Of a stretch of DNA of 64,000 nt, positions 48,085-58,093 are shown piece after piece. Source of the DNA: Marinigracilibium pacificum. GTDB taxonomy: Bacteria; Bacteroidota; Bacteroidia; Cytophagales; Cyclobacteriaceae. Position numbers and translations under genes: made by a program. The number at the start of each line of letters is the position of its first letter. Within the stretch, counting starts at the first letter, position 1. The notes under the pieces are model-generated. The model saw only the letters and a program-made list of their open reading frames with translations. It had not been told where the DNA came from and searched no databases. The stretch lies in contig NZ_JABBNU010000003.1 of NCBI RefSeq assembly GCF_012926615.1, forward strand, positions 62,001-126,000, written 5' to 3'.

Positions 48085-50205
48085 ATGAAAACTTATTCTA
48101 TATTTTCAATGGCCTTTCTATATATCATTTCTTCAATTATAATATTTGCCCAGCCTACCAGATACGAATATTCACTCGAAGGAGGAACCGTAAATAGTCA
48201 TGGCAATATATCCCCTACTAAAGCAACCATGTTAATTGGTGGTGCCGAAGCCGGAGCATCTGCAGAAATAGCAGCAACATCATGGTTTTTAAATAATGCC
48301 GATGGAGGTGACTATCTGGTTATCAGAACCGGAGGAACCGGAGGGCAGGCAGCCTGGGTCTGGGATAATTTCAGTTCAATGATAAGCTCTGCGGCTGAAA
48401 TTTCAATTGATAATCGAAATGCGGCGAATAATGCTACAGTCGCTCAATATATCTATGATGCCGAAGCCATATTCATAGCAGGAGGAGATCAAACTTCTTA
48501 TGTTGATAACTGGAAAGACACTGAAGTTGAAACAGCCTTAAACTATGTTATAAACGTTAAAGGCATACCCGTTAGCGGAACTTCTGCCGGAATGGCAATA
48601 TTAGGTAGTGCATACTATGCACCGGCTACAAGCGGAGTACTTTCCTCAGAAATATTAAATGACCCATACAACAATAACATGAACAACTCACTATTCTATG
48701 ATGACTTCCTTGATATCCCGTATCTTAATAATGTAATTACAGACACTCACCTTAATCGTACTCATGGAACTAATAATGAAAACAGATATGGAAGAATCTT
48801 TGGCTTTCTGGCCAGAACTGTAAATGATCAAAATTCTACCGGCAGATATGCTATAGGGTGCGAGGAAGGAACTTTTGTTTGTATAAATTCATCTGGAATT
48901 GCAAGAGTATTTGGAAATGGAAACTCAAATCAAACGAGGGCATACTTTCTTCAGGTTAATTGCCAGGCTCCCGAAACTATCCAGAGCGGCTCTCCCCTTG
49001 TATGGAATAACAATAATCAGGCAGTCAAAGTCTATCAAATCCCAGGCACATCAAATGGTAATGGTAATAGTTTTGACCTTAACAACTGGTCTTCTGCATC
49101 TGGTGGTGGATGGATGGACTGGTATACCTCAGAAGGTTATTCAGGGTTCAACTTTATTAATGGCAGTGGCGCTACAACAGGGGCTTCTGCACCATCTAAC
49201 TGCTCCGGAAATCCAGGAGAATGTAATACGCCAACCGCTCCTAACAGTAGCAATATCACAAGCAATTCAGCCTCAATAAGCTGGTTAGATGCAGGATCTA
49301 ACAGTTACGATCTACAGTATCGTGAGTCGGGATCTACAAACTGGACAACTATCAACACAGCCAATACCACCCAAAATATTAGCGGATTAGCCGCCAACAC
49401 CACATATGAATACCGCGTTAGAAGTGTCTGCACATCTACAAACTCAAGCTATTCATCAATTTCACAATTCACAACCTTGTCTGGTGGTGGACCTGTAGAT
49501 TATTGCCCTTCCTCAGGAGGTAGTACTCAATATGAATATATCGATGAAGTGGCAATAAACTCACAATCAAATTTAAGTGGTAATGACAATGGGTATGGTG
49601 ATTATACGAATTTCACATTCAACTTGACAGCTGGAAATTCTTATACCATGTATATCTACCCTCAAACGAGTGACCGGGAAATATTTATAGTCTGGATAGA
49701 TTTTAATCAGGATGGCGACTTTGTTGATTCAAACGAGGAGATTTTATTTGCCAATTCCAGAAGAAGAATCAGGAAAACAATTACAATTCCATCCATTGCT
49801 CTTTCAGGAAATACAAGAATGAGAGTTTCGATGAAATACGCTAGCGATGGTGAGCAAACTCCTTGCGAAAACTTTCAGTTTGGAGAAGTTGAAGATTATA
49901 CTGTCAATATAAATAATGGTGCCGGAGCCAGAACTACTCCACTCCCTCCGGTAAGCTTTAACAATCTATCTAATGAAACTCTGATAGACAATTTAGTAGT
50001 CTATCCTAACCCGTCAAAAGGACTATTTACGATTAATGTAGACAGAAGAGAAGAGGTAGAGATTTCGGTTTATGATATCCTTGGAAACCATATCTTAACT
50101 CAAAAAGACAGAGAAATTGATCTTAGAAATGAAGAATCAGGTATCTACATTCTTAAAATAAAAACAGTAAAGCAAACTCAAATTGTAAGACTGGTTAAAG
50201 ATTAG
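48085..50205 (+). CDS. Secreted cyanophycinase-like S51 peptidase with FN3, GEVED and T9SS type A domains
   Basis: 706 residues. Signal peptide (1-22, ending IFAQ). The S51 domain (about 30-360) has AGGDQTSY at 132-139 and the nucleophile GTSAGM (S167). Next come an FN3 domain (about 375-462), a GEVED beta domain (about 475-610, with IDFNQDGDFVDSNEEIL and FGEVEDYTVNI) and a type A T9SS tail (VYPNPSKGLF to IVRLVKD). Cyanophycinases split the cyanophycin polymer to beta-Asp-Arg. The tail predicts export, where it could digest external cyanophycin or another aspartyl-linked peptide. Confidence 0.9.
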   Translation: MKTYSIFSMAFLYIISSIIIFAQPTRYEYSLEGGTVNSHGNISPTKATMLIGGAEAGASAEIAATSWFLNNADGGDYLVIRTGGTGGQAAWVWDNFSSMISSAAEISIDNRNAANNATVAQYIYDAEAIFIAGGDQTSYVDNWKDTEVETALNYVINVKGIPVSGTSAGMAILGSAYYAPATSGVLSSEILNDPYNNNMNNSLFYDDFLDIPYLNNVITDTHLNRTHGTNNENRYGRIFGFLARTVNDQNSTGRYAIGCEEGTFVCINSSGIARVFGNGNSNQTRAYFLQVNCQAPETIQSGSPLVWNNNNQAVKVYQIPGTSNGNGNSFDLNNWSSASGGGWMDWYTSEGYSGFNFINGSGATTGASAPSNCSGNPGECNTPTAPNSSNITSNSASISWLDAGSNSYDLQYRESGSTNWTTINTANTTQNISGLAANTTYEYRVRSVCTSTNSSYSSISQFTTLSGGGPVDYCPSSGGSTQYEYIDEVAINSQSNLSGNDNGYGDYTNFTFNLTAGNSYTMYIYPQTSDREIFIVWIDFNQDGDFVDSNEEILFANSRRRIRKTITIPSIALSGNTRMRVSMKYASDGEQTPCENFQFGEVEDYTVNINNGAGARTTPLPPVSFNNLSNETLIDNLVVYPNPSKGLFTINVDRREEVEISVYDILGNHILTQKDREIDLRNEESGIYILKIKTVKQTQIVRLVKD

Positions 50206-50231
50206 AAGAAATGTATTTCTTCTATTAACAG

Positions 50232-50261
50232 GCATCGTTCATATTCGAACGATGCTTTTTT
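50232..50261 (+). terminator. Intrinsic terminator of the cyanophycinase gene
   Basis: Stem GCATCGTTC (50232-50240) with GAACGATGC (50247-50255), 6-base loop, then six T. A second small hairpin (AGAAGAAAT/ATTTCTTCT) overlaps the stop codon. Confidence 0.9.
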
Positions 50262-50332
50262 AATTATATCTCAATTAAATTATTAGATATTCTAAAAAAT
50301 CATTTTATTTAAAAAACAACCATTTTATCCAA

Positions 50333-51277
50333 TTGAAAAAAATCATTCTATATCTTTTAATCTCTATCTCAGTCCTTCTGGTTTTCCTCACAGTTTTATT
50401 TGGACATAGGGATAAATCAGTTGAAGATTTAATTCCTGAATATGGACAACCTCCATCTTCTTTTATTGAAATAGATGGAATGAATGTACATTATCGTGAT
50501 GAAGGGATAATGGAGGATACAGTACCTATTGTTTTAATTCACGGCACCGGTGCCAGCCTCCATACCTTTAATGCCTGGACTGAAGAATTATCACAAAAAA
50601 AGAGAGTGATCAGGATGGATTTACCTGCATTCGGACTCACCGGTCCATTTCCTGACCGGGATTATACAATTAATCATTATTCTGAATTTATAAATGATTT
50701 TTTGGTTGCTCTTAATATTAAGTATTGTATTATCGGAGGTAATTCATTGGGAGGATTAATTGCATGGAGGTATACTATCACCCACCCTGAAATGGTTGAT
50801 AAACTTATTCTGATCGATGCAGCAGGATATCCTCGAAATTCCACTAGTGTCCCATTAGCATTTACTGTAGCCAGGATTCCTGTAATAAATAAGACATTAA
50901 CATTTATAACTCCACGATCTGTAATTGAATCTAGCGTTAAAAATGTTTATACAAATAAAAATAAAGTCACAGATGAACTTGTTGATCGATATTTCAACCT
51001 CTCACTACGAGAAGGTAATCGTCAAGCTTTAGTTGATAGAATGAAACTTGATATTGAAGTAGATCAAATTAAAGAGATTAAGAATATTTATCAACCCACA
51101 CTTATCATTTGGGGAGAAAAAGATGAACTGATAACAATTGAAAGTGCATACCGTTTCTATGATGACCTACCAAACGACACCCTGGTCATTATCGAAAACG
51201 CAGGTCATGTCCCTATGGAAGAACAACCTGAAGAAAGCTTGAAGTCAGTCAAAGCATTCCTTGGATTAAGGGATTGA
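50333..51277 (+). CDS. Membrane-anchored alpha/beta hydrolase
   Basis: 314 residues with an N-terminal hydrophobic segment (4-23, anchor or signal). LIHGTGAS gives the oxyanion hole, GGNSLGG the nucleophile (S138), WGEKDEL the Asp and NAGHVPMEE the His, a complete triad. The start is TTG at 50333. Substrate unknown; typical for hydrolases of esters, haloalkanes or C-C bonds. Confidence 0.85.
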   Translation: MKKIILYLLISISVLLVFLTVLFGHRDKSVEDLIPEYGQPPSSFIEIDGMNVHYRDEGIMEDTVPIVLIHGTGASLHTFNAWTEELSQKKRVIRMDLPAFGLTGPFPDRDYTINHYSEFINDFLVALNIKYCIIGGNSLGGLIAWRYTITHPEMVDKLILIDAAGYPRNSTSVPLAFTVARIPVINKTLTFITPRSVIESSVKNVYTNKNKVTDELVDRYFNLSLREGNRQALVDRMKLDIEVDQIKEIKNIYQPTLIIWGEKDELITIESAYRFYDDLPNDTLVIIENAGHVPMEEQPEESLKSVKAFLGLRD

Positions 51278-51657
51278 AAGCGGCAAACAAAACCTTGATT
51301 AACAACTGAAATTCAAAAATTTAACCTCTGACAAAACTCATAAACACACAGCTATTAAGTCATATTAGTTAGTTTAGATTCCTTCTTAGATTTTTGTAAA
51401 TTGAAACAAAGGACTTCACATATAACATCATGCCCGATCGTTTAAGTGAATGGTTAAATTAATTTAAGACGGTTCTCAGGACACTTATATTCAAAGTAAG
51501 AGTCTGGGAGAAAAAAACAAACTGATCATATGGACCTAAGGAAGGTTTTTATGAACTATTTATTCTAATTATCCATTATATTTTTATCCATAAAGTTCAT
51601 AATATCTTTTGCAATACTTCAGCTCCAATCTAAATTTGCCTGGTAAAAGAATTTCAG
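51278..51657. other. Intergenic region with AraC-gene promoter
   Basis: 380 bases without a gene, except for the promoter at 51608-51638. A short coding-like stretch near 51460-51535 is broken by stops and is probably chance or a remnant. Confidence 0.5.
51608..51638 (+). promoter_or_regulatory. Bacteroidota-type promoter for the membrane AraC gene
   Basis: TTTG (51608-51611), a 19-base spacer and TAAATTTG (51631-51638) fit the -33/-7 consensus TTTG-N19-TAnnTTTG exactly. The GTG start lies 19 bases beyond the -7 element. Confidence 0.65.
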
Positions 51658-52740
51658 GTGGGAGACAAAATAGAACTAATAAATAGCATTGGTAAGATCA
51701 TAGTATTTTTGATGTGGATTCTATCTGCTTTCTTATTCACAGTTAAAAGCTCAAAAAAAATATCCAATAGACTTTTTGCTTCATTTCTAATTGTAACCTC
51801 TTTTGATCTTACTGGTCTGTTTTTCCCTTATGACTTCTCAGAAACTCCAAATTTAGTCATCTTCAAATCCGCATCTTCATTACTGCAGATGCCTCTAATT
51901 TATCTTTATTTCTTATCAGCATGTTATTCAGACTTTAAATTACGCTTAAAGCATTTGATTCATGCTGCGTTATTTTTGATATTTTTGATTGCTTTCAAAT
52001 TAACTTCAATTTCTGACCAGATATATTCACTGTTTAAGATTATTATTGAAATTCAGTGGTTTGTCTATATAATTGCTATTTTCCTGTTGCTGAAAAGATA
52101 TAAAACAATCTTCAAGGAAAATTATTCAAACCCGATTCATCTTAATTATAAATGGCTATTTCAGATAGCAATTGTCTTCTGCATATCACACTTTTTTGTA
52201 ATACTAAAATGGATAATGTCAGAATATAATTATGACAGGATTAATGACATCAACCTTGTAATAAGTATATCTGCATTAACAATTATAACTTTTTTTGTCC
52301 TTAAAGCCCTTCTTAACCCACAGCTATTCTCTGGAGTTCAATCATTTCAGGAACCATTGAAGAAACCAAATAAAGGAATTATTAAAGATGACGTTGATGA
52401 AAAAGAAATCGATCGTATAAAGTCATTTATGGAAAGCGAAAGGCCTTACCTTGACTTTGAACTAACACTATCAAAACTTGCACATCAATTTAATACAACT
52501 GAAAAGGATCTTTCCATTTTGATTAATCACCAAATTGGTAAACACTTTTTTGATTTCATCAATGACTATAGAGTAAAAGAAGCAAAATCAATTTTGGAAG
52601 ATAGCCAAAAAAAGAAGGTGACAATTCTAGAGATCGTTTATGAATCTGGATTTAACTCAAAATCCTCTTTTTATTCAGCATTCAAGAAAGTAACTGGAAA
52701 AACACCTACTGAATACAGGAAAGAAGCTTTGTCCGACTAA
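51658..52740 (+). CDS. AraC-type regulator with N-terminal membrane sensor
   Basis: 360 residues: six or seven hydrophobic helices (1-225), a linker and a C-terminal AraC double HTH (about 255-360, with TLSKLAHQFNTTEKDLSILINHQIGKHF and ILEIVYESGFNSKSSFYSAFKKVTGKTPTEYR). Such membrane-bound AraC proteins are frequent in Bacteroidota and probably sense an envelope signal. The start is GTG at 51658. The next gene, a serine hydrolase, lies 94 bases downstream and is a candidate target. Confidence 0.88.
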   Translation: MGDKIELINSIGKIIVFLMWILSAFLFTVKSSKKISNRLFASFLIVTSFDLTGLFFPYDFSETPNLVIFKSASSLLQMPLIYLYFLSACYSDFKLRLKHLIHAALFLIFLIAFKLTSISDQIYSLFKIIIEIQWFVYIIAIFLLLKRYKTIFKENYSNPIHLNYKWLFQIAIVFCISHFFVILKWIMSEYNYDRINDINLVISISALTIITFFVLKALLNPQLFSGVQSFQEPLKKPNKGIIKDDVDEKEIDRIKSFMESERPYLDFELTLSKLAHQFNTTEKDLSILINHQIGKHFFDFINDYRVKEAKSILEDSQKKKVTILEIVYESGFNSKSSFYSAFKKVTGKTPTEYRKEALSD

Positions 52741-52834
52741 AATTTCCTGGAAAAAATCTATCCGACTTTATTTATCCGGAAAGATTAACCACTTAATAAA
52801 GTCAGTTTTGTTGGAAATCAAACATTCTAACAAA

Positions 52835-54484
52835 ATGAAAAAATCACTTTTCACCATTCTGATCACTTTAACACTTCAGCATATATATGCCCAACAACTG
52901 TATGATCCAAAACTATCTATCAAGGTAGATTCAATCATTAGCAATTACTATAAATCAGATCAACCCGGATTAGCTGTAGCAGTTATTAATGAGGGCCAAA
53001 TTATATACAATCATCAGATTGGAAAAGCTAATCTGGAATATCAAATACCTATTTCGGACTCATCTGCCTTTCACATAGCTTCGGTATCAAAACAATTCAC
53101 TGCCTACCTGGCAGTATTGCTTGACAAAAAAGGATTATTAACTCTTGAAGATGATATCAGAATTCATCTACCTGAATTAAAATCATTGCCATATAAAATC
53201 ACAATAAAGCAATTAGCAAACCATACCCATGGTCTGCCAAACTTATTCGGGTTATTGAAACTTAAAGGTAAACGAATTGACGATCATACTACACATAAAG
53301 AAATCGTACAATTGCTATTGAAAATACAAAAAACAAACTTCATTCCTGGAGAGAAGTATGAGTATAATAATACTGGGTATGTCTTATTAGCAGAAATAAT
53401 TGAAAGAAAATCTGAGAAACCATTTCAACAGATATTGGAAGAGCTAATATTTATCCCTAATGAAATGTATGATACCAGAGCAGTAAATAACTCAACGATT
53501 ATTATTAAAAACAAAGCACAGTCATATAAAAACGAAAATGGTTTGTATAAAAAACATCCCTTCAATACCATGGCTAATGGTTCATCAGGTATCAGCACTA
53601 CAATTAGTGATTTATCAAAATGGGCAACTAAATTTCAATTCCCGGATAAATTATCAAAAGAGATTTTTGAAGAAATGACTAAGCCGACCATTCTTAATTC
53701 CGACAGCATAATTAATTATGGGTTGGGATTAGAATTTAAAAAATATAAAGGTCAGGACATAGTTTTCCACGGAGGTGGTGACGCCGGGTACCGTTCTTAC
53801 TTATTACATATTCCAAAATTCAAGTTTTCAGTAGCAATACTTGGGAATAATAATGATTTCACTCCACTATTCATTGTTAATGAAATTATTGATCTCTATC
53901 TAAAAGATTATCTGGAGAATACACCTACTCCTATAAAAACATCATACAACACTAAGGAACTTAAGCAGTTCGAAGGTACTTTTGAAATGTTTCCAGGCAC
54001 CTATTTTAATATTATTGCAGAAAATGACACATTGTTCTTTCAATCTTATGGCAATAAAAACAAAGCTCCACTACCAACAATCGGTGATGGTGAGTTTTTA
54101 TTTCCCTATGTCCCCACTAGTAAATTTTCATTTTATAAAGGTGGGTTTATATTTAATATTGCCGACTTCAAATATGATTGCAAAAGGGTTAATCTACCAG
54201 AAGTAAAATACCCCAATAAATCAGACCTTATTCCATATACAGGGGTTTATCACAACCATGAGTTCAATTTACATTATGAGATAGTAATTTTAGACAATCA
54301 ACTTATTGCAATCCACCAGTTAAACGGCAATATTCCATTGATGGATTTGGGAAATGACCATTTTTATACTAACCAATCATTTTTTGGAAAACTTGATTTC
54401 ATAAAGAATAAAGAAGGCAGGGTTAACGAATTTTTACTTTCAGGTCAAAATCTAAAAAACCTGTCTTTTAAAAAAATTAATTAA
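52835..54484 (+). CDS. Exported class C beta-lactamase-family serine hydrolase
   Basis: 549 residues with a signal peptide (1-19, ending IYAQ). The beta-lactamase fold carries SVSK (S83, K86), YNN (Y177, N179) and HGGGDAG (about 307), the three motifs of class C-like esterases and peptidases. A C-terminal beta domain (about 370-549) follows. More likely an esterase or D-aminopeptidase than an antibiotic resistance enzyme. ATG at 52835 opens the signal peptide. The AraC gene upstream may regulate it. Confidence 0.88.
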   Translation: MKKSLFTILITLTLQHIYAQQLYDPKLSIKVDSIISNYYKSDQPGLAVAVINEGQIIYNHQIGKANLEYQIPISDSSAFHIASVSKQFTAYLAVLLDKKGLLTLEDDIRIHLPELKSLPYKITIKQLANHTHGLPNLFGLLKLKGKRIDDHTTHKEIVQLLLKIQKTNFIPGEKYEYNNTGYVLLAEIIERKSEKPFQQILEELIFIPNEMYDTRAVNNSTIIIKNKAQSYKNENGLYKKHPFNTMANGSSGISTTISDLSKWATKFQFPDKLSKEIFEEMTKPTILNSDSIINYGLGLEFKKYKGQDIVFHGGGDAGYRSYLLHIPKFKFSVAILGNNNDFTPLFIVNEIIDLYLKDYLENTPTPIKTSYNTKELKQFEGTFEMFPGTYFNIIAENDTLFFQSYGNKNKAPLPTIGDGEFLFPYVPTSKFSFYKGGFIFNIADFKYDCKRVNLPEVKYPNKSDLIPYTGVYHNHEFNLHYEIVILDNQLIAIHQLNGNIPLMDLGNDHFYTNQSFFGKLDFIKNKEGRVNEFLLSGQNLKNLSFKKIN

Positions 54485-54715
54485 AATGGCGCTGTAGAAA
54501 CTGGTTAAAACAAGGTGAAAAGTTGAATGGTTAATTAATAAAATCATATAATCATAAAGGCATCAAAACGTTAAGAGTTGTTTACAAAATGTATTTAATG
54601 CTTTTTCCAATGAATATTTCATGGTTTCCATTATTGATTTAGAATACCAACAATCGTCATTTTGATTTTGATTAAACTAAAGCTATTTTAAGCTTCAAGT
54701 ACAGAACTAATCAAA

Positions 54716-55168
54716 ATGAAAACATATACCTTTTTAATATTTATAATATTTCTCGGGTTTAATATGACTGGTATTGCTCAGGACTTTTCCCTTGATCAAG
54801 TCAAAAGTGAAATCGAAGAAATATCTTCAAAAGAACAAGAAGCTTTCAAAAATGGTGATTGTGAAACTGTAATGGAATTAATGTCTGACAATATTACTTT
54901 TTACGCCAACGGAACCCCCTCTCCTCCCAAGGCTATGATTGAGAAATTTTGCAATAATATCCCTCGACCATTTCCGGAACTAAATGATGGTGATTTAAAG
55001 ATTTATCCTCTTTCATCAAACAGTGCCTATTCAGTCAAAACTCTTGAATATCATAAAGATGAAAATACCAGGATCAGAAAGATTGTTACTAAAATCTGGA
55101 ATAGAATAGAAGGAAACTGGAAAATGGCCCATCTTCAATCGACGGTCAAAGAAATACTGATTAAGTAA
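54716..55168 (+). CDS. Exported NTF2-like protein (DUF4440-like)
   Basis: 150 residues, signal peptide (about 1-21, ending GIAQ), then an NTF2 cone: EEISSKEQEAFKNGDCETVMELMSDNITFYANGTPSPPKA and IWNRIEGNWKMAHLQST. Related in layout to the protein at 5704-6159. The next gene starts 16 bases later, suggesting cotranscription with the DUF2235 hydrolase. Confidence 0.77.
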   Translation: MKTYTFLIFIIFLGFNMTGIAQDFSLDQVKSEIEEISSKEQEAFKNGDCETVMELMSDNITFYANGTPSPPKAMIEKFCNNIPRPFPELNDGDLKIYPLSSNSAYSVKTLEYHKDENTRIRKIVTKIWNRIEGNWKMAHLQSTVKEILIK

Positions 55169-55184
55169 TAAATTCTACTAACCA

Positions 55185-56270
55185 ATGCCAAAAAATATAA
55201 TAATCTGTTGCGACGGGACTGGTAATCAATTTGGTGATTCTAATTCGAATGTCGTCAAATTATATAGTGTAATTAAAAAGATCCCGGAGAAACAAATTGC
55301 TTATTATGATCCGGGTGTTGGTACTTATAAGTACCCAGGTTTAGGCCTTTCAATTAACAGTAGTCTAAACAGAATATTTGGATTAATTACCGGATTTGGA
55401 TTATACCAGAATGTTTATGAAGCCTATTCATATCTAATGGAAAATTACGAATCTGGTGATCGTATATTTTTGTTTGGTTTTAGCAGGGGCGCATATACTG
55501 TAAGGGTATTATCCGGATTTATTCGTTTAATGGGTTTGCTGGAAAAAGGTTGCCAGAATTTAATTCCATATGCATTTCAGATATATGCAAAGAGAAATCC
55601 AAACTTCAAAATAGCAAATAAATTCAAAATGCAATATTGCAGGGAATGTCCGATTAAATTTATGGGTATCTGGGATACTGTTTCGTCCGTAGGATATTTT
55701 GGAAACTGGAAGTCATATCCTTATACTGCTAATAATAAAAATGTTGAGGTAATCAGGCATGCTGTTGCTATTGATGAAAGAAGAGCCTTTTATAAGCAAA
55801 ACAAACTGGGAGCTAAGTATAACAACATAAAAGAGGTCTGGTTTGCAGGAGTACATTCGGATGTAGGAGGTTCTTATCCGGAAAAACAAAGTGAGTTATC
55901 AAAAATCTCTTTACAGTGGATTTTGAATGAGGCAGCAAAAGAAAATCTGATTATTGATACTGATAAATACAGACAAGTTGTGTTAGGGAAACATCCAAAA
56001 CTGGTTAAACCTAATCCATTTGGTGTCCTGAATAAATCATTGAAGGGTTTTTGGTACCTAGGTGAAATTATTCCCAAGGCAGAAATTGATTACAGTAAGA
56101 AAACCAAAAAGTGGTATATCCCTTTAGGTAGATATAGAACTATCCCTGAAGATAGTTTTATTCATGAGACTGTTTTCGAAAGAATTAAATATTGCAAAGA
56201 AAAATATTCTCCTCCGAACATACCTAAATCATATCAAATAGAAAAAACAATTGATATGATTGCTAAATAG
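55185..56270 (+). CDS. DUF2235 alpha/beta hydrolase
   Basis: 361 residues with the DUF2235 landmarks: ICCDGTGNQ at the start, nucleophile GFSRGA (S100) and the Asp/His region FMGIWDTVSSVGYFG to GVHSDVGGSY. Related domains include the Tle1 phospholipase effectors of type VI secretion. Here no secretion genes or spike proteins adjoin and no signal is visible, so a cytosolic hydrolase is more likely. Confidence 0.88.
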   Translation: MPKNIIICCDGTGNQFGDSNSNVVKLYSVIKKIPEKQIAYYDPGVGTYKYPGLGLSINSSLNRIFGLITGFGLYQNVYEAYSYLMENYESGDRIFLFGFSRGAYTVRVLSGFIRLMGLLEKGCQNLIPYAFQIYAKRNPNFKIANKFKMQYCRECPIKFMGIWDTVSSVGYFGNWKSYPYTANNKNVEVIRHAVAIDERRAFYKQNKLGAKYNNIKEVWFAGVHSDVGGSYPEKQSELSKISLQWILNEAAKENLIIDTDKYRQVVLGKHPKLVKPNPFGVLNKSLKGFWYLGEIIPKAEIDYSKKTKKWYIPLGRYRTIPEDSFIHETVFERIKYCKEKYSPPNIPKSYQIEKTIDMIAK

Positions 56271-56375
56271 TCTGGTTATTTCAATTTGTCTTGATTGACC
56301 TCCTTAATTGTCGTATTAACACTTCCTGAAAGATACATTTACTTATTAAATTCAATTAATGATAAATGTATAGAA

Positions 56376-56987
56376 ATGAGAAAAATAATACTACAAGAAT
56401 TCATATCCCTGGACGGGATTATACAATCTCCGGGAGCTCCGGAAGAAGATAGTTCAAACGGTTTTCAATCTGGAGGCTGGGTAACTCCATTTTTTAAGAA
56501 TGCAGATTCAAAAACTCATGAATTCATGCAAAAAAATCTGATTATGACTGATCTTCTACTTGGCAGAAAAACCTATGAAATATTTGCAGAATACTGGCCA
56601 GACCATGCTGATTCCTGGCCCGGTATTAATGACGCCAACAAGTATGTAGTTTCAAATAGTGATATACCGCTGAATTGGAAAAATTCAGTTTTGATTACTG
56701 GTGATGTTATTTCTAAAATTCAAAAGCTAAAATCTGAAAAAGGGTCGAATCTGAAGGTGTTTGGAAGTAGTAAACTGGTTCAAACTTTATTAAACTCTGA
56801 TCTTGTTGACAAGCTTTGTTTGATGACAATTCCTGTTATTCTTGGAAATGGTAAACGGTTATTTCATGAAAGTGATTCACCATCAACTTTCAAATTAACA
56901 GATAGTTTTGTTTCCTCAACAGGACTTATCTTTTCCATTTATGATAAAATAGATAATAAAATTGAAACGGGAACGATTGGCTCCTGA
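56376..56987 (+). CDS. Dihydrofolate reductase/RibD C-terminal-like protein
   Basis: 203 residues with MRKIILQEFISLDGIIQSPGAPEED, LLGRKTYEIFAEYWP, KYVVSN, LKVFGSSKLVQTLL and IPVILGNGKRLF, the pattern of YyaP/RibD-C-type reductases. Probably binds NADPH; substrate unknown. ATG at 56376 starts the domain; upstream in-frame sequence is unlike the family. Confidence 0.85.
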   Translation: MRKIILQEFISLDGIIQSPGAPEEDSSNGFQSGGWVTPFFKNADSKTHEFMQKNLIMTDLLLGRKTYEIFAEYWPDHADSWPGINDANKYVVSNSDIPLNWKNSVLITGDVISKIQKLKSEKGSNLKVFGSSKLVQTLLNSDLVDKLCLMTIPVILGNGKRLFHESDSPSTFKLTDSFVSSTGLIFSIYDKIDNKIETGTIGS

Positions 56988-57113
56988 CATATTGGTGAAA
57001 CTTGAATGATTAAAAATAATTCATTATTGATAAAAATTTTATCATTTCAAAAAGTGACACCTACAAACAAATTAATTGACGCGTACAGACAAATTAATCA
57101 CTTGGATTATCCT

Positions 57114-57121
57114 TATTTTTG
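57114..57121 (+). promoter_or_regulatory. Possible -7 element for the second AraC gene
   Basis: TATTTTTG fits TAnnTTTG, 28 bases before the ATG at 57142. It supports that start over a TTG at 57076, which lies upstream of it. Confidence 0.35.
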
Positions 57122-57141
57122 TAGAAACAGTTGTTAACGAT

Positions 57142-57981
57142 ATGACTAAAAAACAACCTTCTGCAAACGTGAAAATGATTCATTGCAAAGATTTACATGT
57201 TGCCGCAATGATTGAAGCTGATTCTTGCCATGAGCGAACCATGTATTACCCATCAAACTACCTTGTTATGGTAGAGCAAGGTGTTTTTACATTAGAAACA
57301 GAAGACAACACCTATATTATTAATGAAGGTGAATTTGCCCTCATTAGAAAATATACCCATGGTCAAATCAAAAAATCGTTTTCTGCTAATCACAAAAATT
57401 TCAAAGACACTGTATTTGTGCTTCAAGATGAATTTATAAAGGAGGTTATTAAAGATTTTAAGCAACCTGAAAATTATCTTCCCTGTACCGAAAAAGTCGT
57501 AAAATATGACAATAACTATATACTGGAAGGATTAAAACATTCACTGCAAATATATTTTACGGGTGTTGAGCAGGTTGAACCAGATCTTATACGCTTAAAA
57601 ACAAAGGAGGCTATTTATGGGATACTAAAAGACAACCCAAACCTGATTCATATATTCAACGAATTTTCCGAGCCTGAAAAAGCAAATTTATCTCTTTATA
57701 TGGAGCATAATTTTTTCTATAATATACCATTAGAAACCTTTGCAAAAAATTCGGGAAGAAGCCTGTCAACATTTAACAGGGAGTTCAGAAAAGTGTTTAA
57801 TCAATCACCAAGTAAATGGCTGAAGAAAAGAAGATTAAATATGGCCAGAAATCTTATAGAAAGTCAAAATAAAAGGCCATCAGATGTTTATCTTGAAGTA
57901 GGTTTTGAAGACCTTGCCCATTTCAGTCGTTCATTTAAAAGTGAATTTGGCATAAACCCTTCTGAAATCTATTCAACCTAG
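57142..57981 (+). CDS. AraC family transcriptional regulator
   Basis: 279 residues: cupin-like sensor (about 10-160) and double HTH (about 185-279) with GRSLSTFNREFRKVFNQSPSKWLKKRR and VYLEVGFEDLAHFSRSFKSEFG. It shares GRSLSTF and layout with the regulator at 21850-22731. The SDR gene lies 241 bases downstream, with direct repeats in its promoter. No ATG of equal quality precedes 57142. Confidence 0.88.
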   Translation: MTKKQPSANVKMIHCKDLHVAAMIEADSCHERTMYYPSNYLVMVEQGVFTLETEDNTYIINEGEFALIRKYTHGQIKKSFSANHKNFKDTVFVLQDEFIKEVIKDFKQPENYLPCTEKVVKYDNNYILEGLKHSLQIYFTGVEQVEPDLIRLKTKEAIYGILKDNPNLIHIFNEFSEPEKANLSLYMEHNFFYNIPLETFAKNSGRSLSTFNREFRKVFNQSPSKWLKKRRLNMARNLIESQNKRPSDVYLEVGFEDLAHFSRSFKSEFGINPSEIYST

Positions 57982-58093
57982 CTTACAGCAACTTTACCAA
58001 AGAACATTTTCAACTCTTGAATATAAGGTCTTAATTGCCCACCCAACCTGTTTTAATTTCAAATCTTTATCAATGCTGTTATCTGGCTGAAAG

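Noticed and set aside
48899-49279. Second plus-strand frame of 126 codons inside the cyanophycinase gene
   Set aside because: It lies in a different frame of an intact multi-domain protein and shows no domain of its own.
51450-51535. Coding-like stretch (QDTYIQSKSLGEKNKLIIW) upstream of the membrane AraC gene
   Set aside because: Flanked closely by stops with no start or family; may be a remnant, but cannot be supported.
52835-54484. Beta-lactam resistance gene
   Set aside because: Class C-like motifs are shared with esterases and peptidases, and the extra C-terminal domain does not fit a resistance enzyme.
55185-56270. Type VI secretion effector island
   Set aside because: Only a DUF2235 domain; no VgrG, PAAR or structural genes nearby.
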